The notes under the pieces are model-generated. The model did not search any database, was not told where the DNA came from, and saw nothing but the letters and a program-made list of their open reading frames with translations. A stretch of DNA of 35,484 nt from SZUA-521 sp041738285 (GTDB lineage Bacteria > Pseudomonadota > Gammaproteobacteria > Pseudomonadales > Azotimanducaceae): NCBI GenBank assembly GCA_041738285.1, contig JBGSQB010000122.1, positions 1 to 35,484 of the forward strand, given 5' to 3'. Positions 23,823-32,719 of this stretch are shown here, in pieces. Position 1 is the stretch's first letter. Each line of letters opens with the position of its first letter. A program made the position numbers and the translations under genes.

Positions 23823-24899
23823 TTAACGCACGCGGGCATCGAAGCCCAGCGTGATCGGCGCACTCCCCCCGGAAACGGCGCCGAGATCGAAGAACACCGT
23901 CGATGACGGTGAATCGAAACCGGTGTTGTCGATGCCCGCAGGGACGCGGTCATCATCGAGTTCCTGACCAGCTGGAAGCGCGGCACTGGCAGTGAGGCTT
24001 CCGGGTACGAATTCGAGTTCTGCCGGCAGCGCATCGGTAATCAGCAGCGCATCGGCTACGCCACTGCCGCCGACGGACACCGTGATGGCATAGCGGATCA
24101 CCGCACCGGGCACGACTGTGGCGCCCCCGAACGGATCGGTGATCGACACGACGCTCTTGTCGATCGCAACGACCGCGGCGCTGACGAGCAATGTGCCTTC
24201 CGCGCGGACCGCAAGGGCGCTCGTGTCATAGCTGGCCCCGACCACCGCATCTACCCCGCCGTCGCCGGCACCCGGATAGCTCGTTCCTGGCGTTGGGAAA
24301 ACCGGATTGGCAGGATCGTCCGTGCCAGCGCCCGCAATGAGCGTTGTCGCGATCGCACGCAAGCCAACTTGAGACAGTGCGCCCGCGGCGACGCCGACAT
24401 CGACGTCAGCGGTGACGTAGACAGCAAGTGTGCCATCGGCTGCAATTACGACTTCACCGCCAGAGATGAACTGCGTATCCCCGCCGACGCCGACCTGAAG
24501 TCCGGGTGTGCCGCTGCTCTCGTAGTAGACCGACATCGCAACGGGGTCGAAGTCGTCGCCCGCGAGCAGGCGCTCGGCGATGAATCGGAAGGCTTCCGCG
24601 CCGTTGCCCGTGTTGGTGACCGTGAACGTCAGCACCGCGCCCGTCATCGGGCTCGTCACTGTAATTGGCGCGGCGTCGTTCCAGATGACGTTCGCGTTCA
24701 TCATCTCGTCGACGTTGAGCGCAACGAGGTTGCTCTGCACCGGACTCTGCGCCACACCGCCGACCTCGTAGGTGGCGGTCGCCGTGTTGTTGATGCCGGT
24801 TCCGGCCGCAACGCCGACGGCATGTACCAGACTGGTTGCCAGAAAACCGGCTGCGGCGATGACAGCCACACCGATCCGGCGCGCACGCAATGCGTTCAA
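23823..24899 (-). CDS. Secreted DUF11-like surface protein, 358 aa (first gene of the operon)
   Basis: After a signal peptide (MNALRARRIGVAVIAAAGFLATSLVHA) the protein has NTATATYEVGG, the same N-terminal motif as the giant protein. It then has a beta-rich segment with VLTFTVTNTGNG, and a C-terminal DUF11 domain with PGAVIRYAITVSVGGSG, ITDALPAELEFVPGSL and ITLGFDARVR. A longer ATG frame begins at 25004 but would add charged residues ahead of the signal peptide. The TTG at 24899 has GGGAGG 5 nt upstream and starts exactly at a good signal peptide, so I chose it. It is the promoter-proximal gene of the operon. Confidence 0.83.
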   Translation of the reverse strand: MNALRARRIGVAVIAAAGFLATSLVHAVGVAAGTGINNTATATYEVGGVAQSPVQSNLVALNVDEMMNANVIWNDAAPITVTSPMTGAVLTFTVTNTGNGAEAFRFIAERLLAGDDFDPVAMSVYYESSGTPGLQVGVGGDTQFISGGEVVIAADGTLAVYVTADVDVGVAAGALSQVGLRAIATTLIAGAGTDDPANPVFPTPGTSYPGAGDGGVDAVVGASYDTSALAVRAEGTLLVSAAVVAIDKSVVSITDPFGGATVVPGAVIRYAITVSVGGSGVADALLITDALPAELEFVPGSLTASAALPAGQELDDDRVPAGIDNTGFDSPSSTVFFDLGAVSGGSAPITLGFDARVR

Positions 24900-24904
24900 T
24901 TCGA

Positions 24905-24910
24905 CCTCCC
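24905..24910 (-). promoter_or_regulatory. Ribosome binding site that fixes a TTG start
   Basis: GGGAGG on the transcribed strand lies 5 nt before the TTG at 24899. Neither in-frame ATG upstream (25004 or 24962) gives a signal peptide at the extreme N terminus. Confidence 0.6.
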
Positions 24911-25189
24911 TGTCGTCTTGCCTGTCGATCTTGAGTTGCCTACGACGACGTACGTTACGCATGCGCCAGCACAAATCCGTTAACCATTTCCCGATCGGGT
25001 GCAAAGCGGCGAAGATTTGACGCGAATCCCATCACAGTCCGGCCCGCATCCCCTGTCGGCGACGGTTTTCCGCCGCGCTCGTCCGCGGCGCCCAACGCCT
25101 CGACCCGGTTTTCGACGCTTTCACGGCGCAAAGGCCGTGCCATGGCGTCAGCGATAGGCCATATCAGCTATTTATTCAATTAAAACAAT

Positions 25190-25230
25190 TAGATAGGCGT
25201 AGCATCTAGAACGCGTCAACTTGTTGACGC
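25190..25230 (-). promoter_or_regulatory. Predicted sigma-70 promoter overlapped by a perfect palindrome (operator candidate)
   Basis: On the minus strand TTGACG (25219-25214) and TATCTA (25195-25190) are separated by 18 nt, ahead of an AT-rich stretch, and face the surface-protein operon. The -35 element lies inside a perfect palindrome GCGTCAACTTGTTGACGC (25213-25230), and a third half-site GGCGTCAA is at 25245-25252. A dimeric repressor or activator binding here would directly control the promoter. The regulator is unknown; the response regulator encoded at 25633 is the nearest candidate. Confidence 0.5.
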
Positions 25231-25257
25231 CAACCCTCAGATTTGGCGTCAAATGAC

Positions 25258-25494
25258 CTACACGTCGCCCTTCTGACGCGGCACGTCAGCCGCATCGATG
25301 AGGGTCGTGGTTTCGCTCACTGGATCGAAGACCACAATGGCGCGGCCACCCTCGAGCGCGCGCATCAAGGCGGCCCGCTTCTCGGCGATCGTGAAGTCGC
25401 GGTGACCGTAGTCGGTACCCTCCCGGCCGATGAACTCATCGATCACACCGAGCAGCGCCTCCGCCGACAACAGTTCGTGGGGAATCTTGATCAT
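25258..25494 (-). CDS. yheU: YheU/UPF0270 family protein
   Basis: This 78-aa cytoplasmic protein matches the small YheU family: MIKIPHELLSAEALLGVIDEF, the invariant REGTDYG, a helical AEKRAALMRALEGG, and a C-terminal AIVVFDPVSETTTLID. The family has no established function. The ATG at 25494 gives the normal family length. An upstream in-frame ATG at 25539 would add 15 residues that are not conserved-looking. It diverges from the response regulator gene across 138 nt. Confidence 0.88.
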   Translation of the reverse strand: MIKIPHELLSAEALLGVIDEFIGREGTDYGHRDFTIAEKRAALMRALEGGRAIVVFDPVSETTTLIDAADVPRQKGDV

Positions 25495-25632
25495 CGCATC
25501 GGTTACTCCGTGACGAGCACCACATCGCGCACGTCGCATCGTTGCATTTCATCACCATACGGGCTTTCATCGCAGTGAACGCCAACAGTACGTGGCGGCC
25601 ATTCGCGCGCCGTTCCAACAGGACAGGGAACC

Positions 25633-26343
25633 ATGACTCAGCAGCCCGATCACATTCTCATTGTCGAAGACGAACCGATCACCCGCGAGCAGCTCGTTTC
25701 CTATTTCAAGGACGAGGGCTTCAAGGTCTCCTCGACCGGCAACGGCGATGAGGTCGTGCCGCTCATATCGGACTCCAACGTCATCCTGGTGCTGCTGGAC
25801 ATCCGGCTGCCGGGCAAAGACGGCCTGACGCTGACCCGGGAAATCCGCGCCCACTCCGACATGGGCATCATCCTGGTCACCAGCAAACAGGAACAGATCG
25901 ACCGCATCCTCGGCCTTGAGAGCGGCGCCGACGACTACGTCACCAAACCCTTCGACCCCAGAGAGCTGCTCAGCCGCGCGCGCAATCTCATCCGCCGCGT
26001 GCACATTCAACAGAGTCAGCGGCGAAAGAACCACATCCGCAAATTCGACGGCTGGACACTCGACCTCAACAAGCGCGAACTGACATCACCCGAAGGTGAG
26101 CAGGCGCAACTGTCCGCCGGCGAGTACCAGTTGTTGCTGGCCTTCATGGAGAAGGCCGGAGAAGTCATGAACCGCGATCAGTTGATGAATCGGATTCGCA
26201 ACCGCGAGTGGTTCCCGGACGATCGCTACATCGACGTACTGGTCGGACAATTGCGCAAGAAACTCGGCGAACGGGCGGCAAGCGCCAAGATCATCACTAC
26301 AATCCACGGAACCGGCTATCTGTTCACCCCTGAGGTCGTGTAA
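25633..26343 (+). CDS. OmpR-family response regulator, ArcA/TorR-like
   Basis: The 236-aa protein has a receiver domain (about 1-120) with acidic residues Glu12/Asp13, phosphoacceptor Asp56 in LLDIRLPGKDG, Thr83 and Lys106 in DDYVTKPFDPREL. A winged-helix DNA-binding domain (about 135-236) ends in TTIHGTGYLF. The sequence HILIVEDEPITREQL and the receiver as a whole resemble ArcA and TorR most, regulators that are served by kinases with an Hpt domain. The adjacent kinase has exactly that output domain. AGGACAGGGA lies just before the ATG. Stop-to-start distance to the kinase gene is 42 nt, so they form an operon. Confidence 0.93.
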   Translation: MTQQPDHILIVEDEPITREQLVSYFKDEGFKVSSTGNGDEVVPLISDSNVILVLLDIRLPGKDGLTLTREIRAHSDMGIILVTSKQEQIDRILGLESGADDYVTKPFDPRELLSRARNLIRRVHIQQSQRRKNHIRKFDGWTLDLNKRELTSPEGEQAQLSAGEYQLLLAFMEKAGEVMNRDQLMNRIRNREWFPDDRYIDVLVGQLRKKLGERAASAKIITTIHGTGYLFTPEVV

Positions 26344-26385
26344 GTTGTTCGTCTCGCTTGGCGCCACGAGCCTGAAACGCGACGC

Positions 26386-29300
26386 ATGGCGGACGCCCAC
26401 GCACCAGTTGACCTAGATATCGAGAAACGCATCTACGAGAGCGCGGGCACTGTCGTGTACCGCGCTTCGCTCGATGGGCGGCGCGTCATTGCCAAAACGT
26501 TGAAGCCTGCGGCGGCAGGCCCTTCCGTCCTCGCTCGATATCACCACGAATTCTCGATCAATCAATCGCTGACAAGCCCATTCGTAGTTCGCGCGCTGCG
26601 TTTCGACGAAGACGAGCACCGCATCCTGTTCGAGGACGTCGAAGCGGTCTCCCTGCGGGAGCTGATCCGGCAGGGATCCCTCACGTTCGAACAGAAACTC
26701 GCGATCGCCATTCAGCTGTGCCAGGCGCTGCAGTCGATCCACGACGAAGGCGTCATTCACCGCGACATCAACCCTGCCAACATCGTCTGCAACCCCGAGG
26801 CCGAACTCGTCCGCCTGATCGACTTTGGCCTCGCGACGCTGTCACCGCGCGAATATCCCGACCCATCGGCGATCACGCACCTGACCGGAACATTGCCGTA
26901 CGTCTCACCGGAGCAGACCGGCCGCGTCAATCGGGTGGTGGACTATCGCACCGATCTCTATTCACTCGGCGCGACGCTGTATGAGCTGTTCGCCGGCTCG
27001 CCGCCGTTCACCAACACCGACCCGCTCGAGCTGATTCATTTCCAGATCGCCCGCGCGCCGGCGCCGCTCAACGATGCCAACCCGGCGCTGCCGAAGTGGC
27101 TCTCCGACATTGCCGGGAAACTGCTGGCCAAGCAGCCCGAAGACCGCTATCAGAGTGCTGGCGCGGCCCGCGCAGATCTTGAGGAAGGCTACGAGCTGTG
27201 GGCAAGCCATGCCGACGTCGAAACGTTCGTACTCGGTCGCCACGATACCCGTGGGCAACTGTCCATCCCCAAGCGCCTGTACGGACGTGAGGCGCAGCTG
27301 AAACAGATCAATGGTCTGCTCGAGCGCGTGGGCCGGGGCGAAGTCGCCGTCGCACGCGTCATCGGTGCCGCCGGCATGGGCAAGGCCGCGTTCATCGATC
27401 ATGTGCATTCGAGCGTCGGCGAACGCCACGGACTCATGGTTCGACTCAAGCCGAGCGCCGACTACGGCAACGGCATCGAGCTCGCCCGAGTCATGGCAGC
27501 GGGCCTCCTGCGCCAGCTCCTCGCCCGACCCAGCGCCGATGTCAACGCATTCGTGTCGCGTCTGCGACGCCTGACCAACGACAACCCGTCGGTCCTCGCT
27601 GGGTTGATGCCGGAACTCGATGCCCTGCTCGCCGTAAGGTCTGACAGTAGCAACGGCAGCGCCGCGCGCGCGGACGAACACCTGCTGCGCGCGGTGTTCC
27701 GGGCGTTCAGTCCCATTCAGGCGGCGATCGCACTTGAGAATGCCGACCAGTTGGAACCGGAGACCGTCTCGGAGTGTCTCTCGGTGCTCCTGCATGGCCG
27801 GCATCTGCTGATCACCTTCACAGCCGAGTCGGGGGAGATGACGGAGTTCGAAGAACCCCGCATTGCCGCGCGTACTCAGGACGTCGTATTGACGCCGCTC
27901 GACCGCAATCACGTTCGTGCGATGCTCGGTGACCTTCTCTCGCAGTCGGAGTCGCGCGTGCGAGAGCTAGCCGCAGAGGTACATCTGAAAACCGACGGCG
28001 TACCCGCACATGTGCAGGAATTGCTGTTCGAACTGCACGACAACGACGCGATCTTCTATGACGCAGTACACGGCGGCTGGTCATGGAATCTGGAAAAGGT
28101 GCGCGAACATTTCTTCACCGACAACACCCGCGAGCGGATCCGCCGCCACCTCGAACGAGTCCCCATCGATGCGATCGATGCCCTGCGCGTCGCCGCGTGC
28201 GCCGGCGACAGGTTCGACGCGGAGCTCATCGCCACCGTCTGCGGGCGTCCAGCCAAGGATGTCGCCGGCCAATTGCGCAAGGCGATTGCGCAGGGATTGA
28301 TCGGCGGTATCAAGGACGCGGAACCACTCGCATACCAGTTCGCCCATGCGCGCGTGCGGGCGCTCATCTACGAGCAGATCGACGACGATGACAAGGCGCG
28401 CACCCATCGCGCCATCGCCGCAGCGCTGCGCCAGCGTGAAGACATCTCCGGCCATGCATTCAAGATCGCCGATCATCTGAACTCCGCTTCAATGCCGTTT
28501 GCGCGCAACGACGAACATCGCGACGACATCGCCCACTTCAATTTGCTCGCCGCCCGTCAGGCACTTCTCAGCAACGCGTTTCAACCCGCGTTCAAGTACT
28601 GCAGAAGCGGCATGGCGCTGTTCGGCGACGACGAAATCGACAGCCAGAACGAGACCCTCGTGGCGCTGGTCGAATGCGCGGCGGAGGCGGCATTCCTGTG
28701 CGGCGACTACGATCAGCTGCAGCGCGTGTTCGACATTGCCGATCGAGCGCTCGGGCGATCGACCAGCGCTTTGACTGACCTGCGCATGCGTGCGGCGCAC
28801 GCGGCCAACGACATCAGCGGCGCGATCGCCATCGGACTCGACAGCATCGATGCCCGGCCGCGACTGGCGCTGCCGCCCCGCGTCCTGCGTTCCCTGCGCG
28901 AATGGAACGCGAGCCGATCGCTACCGGCACGGATCCACTCCCTCACCGATGGCCGCACCAAACACAACTTCACAGTGGCCGCGCAGGTTTTGCATGCCGG
29001 ATACCACGCTGGCAGACGCGACACGATGCTGCTCGCGCTCGACGTCATCGAGCGGTCGCGAACCCAGGGGTACTGCGCCGAAACGGCATTCGCATTCGCT
29101 GCGGAGGCGGTGCATCAGGTCGGGCTCGAGAACATGGAACGCGCCAAGCGCCTGGCGACGAATGCAAGGCAGTTGCTGCAGACGTTCGACGCCGACAAGC
29201 ACTCTGCCCGCACCACCATCATCCTGGCGGGGCTCGTCGATCATTGGAGCGGCACCCTCGACTCCACCCTCGTTCCACTGACAGATGCCACCCGGCGCTC

Positions 29301-32300
29301 GATCGCGATGCACGACTTCGAATTTGCGCTCGCTGGCATCGTGTTCTACGGCGCCAACGCGCTCTGCCGCGGCATGGATCTCGCCACGCTCAGCCGCGAG
29401 CTGCAGGCGCGTCTCGATGATGTCACTCCACTGAAGCAGATCACGGCCGCCAACATCGTCCGGTTCATGAAACGGTTTCTGGCAAGCCTGCAGGGCAATG
29501 TCTCCGACGGGGGCGATGAGTCACTGCCGCTCGACAATCCAGAAGACAGGGTTGCGCTCGGGTCGATCTACGCCCTGCGACTGTATTTTGCAGTGCTGTT
29601 CAACGACTACCGCGGTGCGGCCGAGGTACTTCCCGAAGCCCGTCGACACATGGCGGCAATGACCGGTTCGCCCCTGATGGTGATGTACCTCTTGTGCGAG
29701 GCATTGATCGACGTGCGGGCACCGAAAGTTCGCCGGATGCGCACGTCCGCGCCGCTACGCCAACTGCGGCGCATGGCAGCGGCCGGCTGCGAATCCGCAA
29801 CGCCGAAAGTGCTGATCATCGAAGCGGAACTCCACTGGCGGGCTGGCAGGGTGACAGCCGCGCTGGAACGCTATGAAGCCGCGGCTCAAGCGGCGCGGCG
29901 ACAAGGCATCGCGAACGACGAAGCGCTGGCCTACGAACTGGCAGGACGCGCCTGCGCAGAATCTTCGCGCACGGACTTCGCCAGGATATTCGTGCGCAAT
30001 GCCTACCATGCGTACCTGCGATGGGGCGCGCTCGCCAAAGCCAACCAGCTCGAGCGCGACCTCGAAACGTACATCGGCGAACAGCGACAGGGTCGCAGCA
30101 ACTCCGAAACCTGGACCGTGCGGGATCTCGTCGACCTGACAGTGCGTGATTTCACCAGTGTCAGCGGCACCCAGGAAAGCAGACAGGTCGGACAGCGCCT
30201 GCTCGATACGACGACGGTGCTCAAAGCGGCGCAGACGATCTCCGGTGAGATCGTTCTCGACCGTCTGTTGATCAAGCTGCTGCGATTGGCACTCGAACAT
30301 GCGGGCGCCCAGAAAGCCGCCATGCTGCTGGCGATCGATGACCGACTCCAAGTCGAGGCGATCGCAAGCGTCGAAGGTGCGTCTACCCGCCGTCTGACGC
30401 CACCGGTACCGCTCGAAGACTGCGATGAGGTTCCCCAGAGTCTGATGCAGTTCATCGCGCGCACGCGGCAGACGCTGGTACTGGCCGACGCGACCAAGGA
30501 GGACGTGTTCACCCAGGACACGTACATCAAGGAGTACCAACCCCTGTCAGTCATGGCGCTACCGATTCTGTCGCGCAATGCGCTGATCGGTGTGCTGTAC
30601 GTCGAACACCGGTGGCTGACCGGCATGTTCACGGCACAACGCGTCGAAGTACTGTCGCTGCTTGCGTCGCAGGCAGCGATCTCGATCGAAAACGCGCGCC
30701 TGTATGCCGATCTGCACTCGACTCGGGACGAGTACCGCACGCTGTACGAAAGCGCGAGCGAGGGTCTGTTCAGAATCACCGCCGATGGCGTCTTGAACCG
30801 CGCCAACCCGACGTTGGCTCGTATTTTCGGATTCGAAGGCACGGCAGCCTTGCTGCAGGACTATCACGACCTCCTCGACCGCGTGTTCCTGCGTAAGGAA
30901 CGGGCACGCGAGCTCATGTCTGAGCTCGACGAAACCGGCGTGGTCGACAGCTTCGAAGCCGAAGGCGTAACGCGCGACGGTCGCAGCTTCTGGATGTCGG
31001 TGAGCGCGCACGTCAACGAGGATCCGGTGCAGGGTCAGGTCATCGACGGATCAGTGATCGACATCAGCGCGCGAATCGAACGCGAACAGGCGGAAAAGCG
31101 GCGCGAGGTTGCCGAGGCGGCGACCGCAGCGAAAAGCGAGTTTCTCGCCAACATGAGCCACGAGATCCGAACGCCCATGAACGCGATCATCGGCTTCTCC
31201 AAACTTGCTCTGGAGACCGAACTCGATCGCAAGCAGCGCGAATACGTCACTTCGATCCGGAACTCCGCAGAGTCCCTGATCACGCTGATCAACGATGTGC
31301 TCGACTTCTCCAAGATCGAGGCCGGCAAACTCATTCTCGAAGAGGCGCCCCTGTCGGTCGGCGACATACTTCGAGAAGTGGAGCGCATGTTCCGCACCGA
31401 TCTGCGCAAGAAGCGCCTCGAACTCAGCGTTGCCGATCACACCGGCGATCACCCGGCGTTTCCCGTCGATGGCATCGTGCTGGGCGATGCGCTGCGCCTG
31501 AAGCAGGTGCTGATCAACCTCGTCAGTAACGCGATCAAGTTCACCGAGGCCGGCAGCGTATTGATCGATGTCCGCGTCAGCCAGGCGACGGAAACGGAGG
31601 TAAAGGTCGCATTCAAGGTCGCAGATACGGGTATCGGCATCAGTCCCGAACAGCAGGCGCGGCTGTTCGAGTCCTTCAGTCAAGCGGAGAGTTCCACGAC
31701 CCGCCGCTATGGCGGTACTGGACTCGGACTCGCCATCTGCAAGCGCCTCGTAGAAGTGATGGGCGGCAGCATTTCCGTGCGCGCGGCCCTGGGACGCGGC
31801 TCGAGCTTCGCATTCGATGCCCGTTTTCGTCTGCCGACCGAAGAGAGCAGCCGCGCGCCAGCAGGAGAGTCGCGCTTGCGCCCGCGCAGCGCCGATATCT
31901 TGCGGGGCAAGCGGCTGTTGCTCGCCGAGGATAATCCCATCAATCAGCAGTTGGCACTGGAGTTCCTGCAACGCGCTGCCGCGACCGTCGACATCGCGGC
32001 CACTGGACAGCAGGCTATCGACGCGGCAGCGGCCCAGGTGTACGACGCAATCCTCATGGACATTCACATGCCCGAGGTCGATGGATTGGCTGCGACCCGG
32101 GCCATCCGTGCCACTGGCGCGACGCTTCCGATCATTGCCGTATCGGCGGATGCGCTCGCCGAACGGCGCTCCACGGCGCTGGCGGCAGGCTGCAACGACT
32201 ACGTCACCAAGCCCATCGACTTCGATGAACTGTTGACCAAACTGTACGGCTACCTCAACACGAGTCCGCTGCCACCCGAGCCGGTCATGGAACGACGGCG

Positions 32301-32718
32301 CACCGGTTCGGAGGCGAGCGCTGCGGAGGTGGCCGCGCTCGTGGCGCAGCGCGTGCCAGGGATCAACGTCGGCGATGCGATCAAGCACCACAACGGCAAC
32401 GTGCGCCTGATGCTCAAGCTGATGGGGGACTTCGGCAACTACTACGGCGACGCCGGTGCGCGCATTCGCGACGCTGTGCAGCACCGGGACTACGATGCGG
32501 CCGAACGACTCGCACACAATCTCCACGGCGTCGCAGGCAGCTTTGGCGCCAGCCACCTGCGCGATGCTTCGAAAACTCTGGAGCTCGCTCTATCGCACGG
32601 CGACGATAAGAATCTGATCGGCCTGGTGCAGAGTTTCGAGATCGCCCTCACCGAGGTGCTTGAGTCCGCCGAGGCGCTGGCCAGCAACGAAGTGAGCTTC
32701 CGGGCGGGCGATATCTAG
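26386..32718 (+). CDS. Giant hybrid Ser/Thr kinase - ATPase - sensor histidine kinase with receiver and Hpt domains
   Basis: This 2110-aa protein has no signal peptide or membrane segments. In order: a protein-kinase-like domain (about 10-275; Lys37, Glu55, H125-R-D127 loop reading HRDINPAN, DFG at 146-148, YVSPEQ); an AAA/STAND-like ATPase region with a Walker A-like loop at 327-334 (GAAGMGKA); a long alpha-helical repeat region (about 660-1240); GAF (about 1275-1440); PAS (about 1448-1565); HisKA with His1592 in NMSHEIRTPMN; HATPase with N box near 1711-1715 and GTGLGL; receiver with phosphoacceptor Asp1892 and Lys1942; and Hpt with His2044 in LAHNLHGVAGS. The front half matches the trifunctional kinases known from cyanobacteria, myxobacteria and other proteobacteria. 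The Lys of HRDxK is Asn, common in this subgroup as I recall. It should feed the adjacent response regulator by phosphorelay. The signal is unknown, and no strong Shine-Dalgarno sequence is seen. Confidence 0.93.
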   Translation: MADAHAPVDLDIEKRIYESAGTVVYRASLDGRRVIAKTLKPAAAGPSVLARYHHEFSINQSLTSPFVVRALRFDEDEHRILFEDVEAVSLRELIRQGSLTFEQKLAIAIQLCQALQSIHDEGVIHRDINPANIVCNPEAELVRLIDFGLATLSPREYPDPSAITHLTGTLPYVSPEQTGRVNRVVDYRTDLYSLGATLYELFAGSPPFTNTDPLELIHFQIARAPAPLNDANPALPKWLSDIAGKLLAKQPEDRYQSAGAARADLEEGYELWASHADVETFVLGRHDTRGQLSIPKRLYGREAQLKQINGLLERVGRGEVAVARVIGAAGMGKAAFIDHVHSSVGERHGLMVRLKPSADYGNGIELARVMAAGLLRQLLARPSADVNAFVSRLRRLTNDNPSVLAGLMPELDALLAVRSDSSNGSAARADEHLLRAVFRAFSPIQAAIALENADQLEPETVSECLSVLLHGRHLLITFTAESGEMTEFEEPRIAARTQDVVLTPLDRNHVRAMLGDLLSQSESRVRELAAEVHLKTDGVPAHVQELLFELHDNDAIFYDAVHGGWSWNLEKVREHFFTDNTRERIRRHLERVPIDAIDALRVAACAGDRFDAELIATVCGRPAKDVAGQLRKAIAQGLIGGIKDAEPLAYQFAHARVRALIYEQIDDDDKARTHRAIAAALRQREDISGHAFKIADHLNSASMPFARNDEHRDDIAHFNLLAARQALLSNAFQPAFKYCRSGMALFGDDEIDSQNETLVALVECAAEAAFLCGDYDQLQRVFDIADRALGRSTSALTDLRMRAAHAANDISGAIAIGLDSIDARPRLALPPRVLRSLREWNASRSLPARIHSLTDGRTKHNFTVAAQVLHAGYHAGRRDTMLLALDVIERSRTQGYCAETAFAFAAEAVHQVGLENMERAKRLATNARQLLQTFDADKHSARTTIILAGLVDHWSGTLDSTLVPLTDATRRSIAMHDFEFALAGIVFYGANALCRGMDLATLSRELQARLDDVTPLKQITAANIVRFMKRFLASLQGNVSDGGDESLPLDNPEDRVALGSIYALRLYFAVLFNDYRGAAEVLPEARRHMAAMTGSPLMVMYLLCEALIDVRAPKVRRMRTSAPLRQLRRMAAAGCESATPKVLIIEAELHWRAGRVTAALERYEAAAQAARRQGIANDEALAYELAGRACAESSRTDFARIFVRNAYHAYLRWGALAKANQLERDLETYIGEQRQGRSNSETWTVRDLVDLTVRDFTSVSGTQESRQVGQRLLDTTTVLKAAQTISGEIVLDRLLIKLLRLALEHAGAQKAAMLLAIDDRLQVEAIASVEGASTRRLTPPVPLEDCDEVPQSLMQFIARTRQTLVLADATKEDVFTQDTYIKEYQPLSVMALPILSRNALIGVLYVEHRWLTGMFTAQRVEVLSLLASQAAISIENARLYADLHSTRDEYRTLYESASEGLFRITADGVLNRANPTLARIFGFEGTAALLQDYHDLLDRVFLRKERARELMSELDETGVVDSFEAEGVTRDGRSFWMSVSAHVNEDPVQGQVIDGSVIDISARIEREQAEKRREVAEAATAAKSEFLANMSHEIRTPMNAIIGFSKLALETELDRKQREYVTSIRNSAESLITLINDVLDFSKIEAGKLILEEAPLSVGDILREVERMFRTDLRKKRLELSVADHTGDHPAFPVDGIVLGDALRLKQVLINLVSNAIKFTEAGSVLIDVRVSQATETEVKVAFKVADTGIGISPEQQARLFESFSQAESSTTRRYGGTGLGLAICKRLVEVMGGSISVRAALGRGSSFAFDARFRLPTEESSRAPAGESRLRPRSADILRGKRLLLAEDNPINQQLALEFLQRAAATVDIAATGQQAIDAAAAQVYDAILMDIHMPEVDGLAATRAIRATGATLPIIAVSADALAERRSTALAAGCNDYVTKPIDFDELLTKLYGYLNTSPLPPEPVMERRRTGSEASAAEVAALVAQRVPGINVGDAIKHHNGNVRLMLKLMGDFGNYYGDAGARIRDAVQHRDYDAAERLAHNLHGVAGSFGASHLRDASKTLELALSHGDDKNLIGLVQSFEIALTEVLESAEALASNEVSFRAGDI

Positions 32719-32719
32719 A

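Larger units (their letters stand above)
24900..25257. other. Intergenic region upstream of the surface-protein operon
   Basis: No convincing gene is present. The segment nearest 24960-25140 is GC-rich and featureless apart from a TTTGACGCG at about 25016-25024. Between 25160 and 25195 the base composition drops to strongly AT-rich, the lowest GC in the window. The palindrome and promoter annotated separately lie next to it. Confidence 0.7.

Noticed and set aside
24955..25143. Short minus-strand frame (62 codons) upstream of the surface operon
   Set aside because: No ribosome site and no conserved pattern; it sits between the predicted promoter and the TTG start, so it is probably untranslated leader.
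25542..25570. TTGCAT and TTTCAT as promoter of the response regulator
   Set aside because: The spacing is 17 nt but both hexamers match the consensus poorly, so it is not annotated as a promoter.
31051..32556. Open frame of 501 codons on the minus strand opposite the histidine kinase core
   Set aside because: The plus-strand HisKA, HATPase, REC and Hpt motifs are unambiguous, and the minus frame has no domain or start signal.
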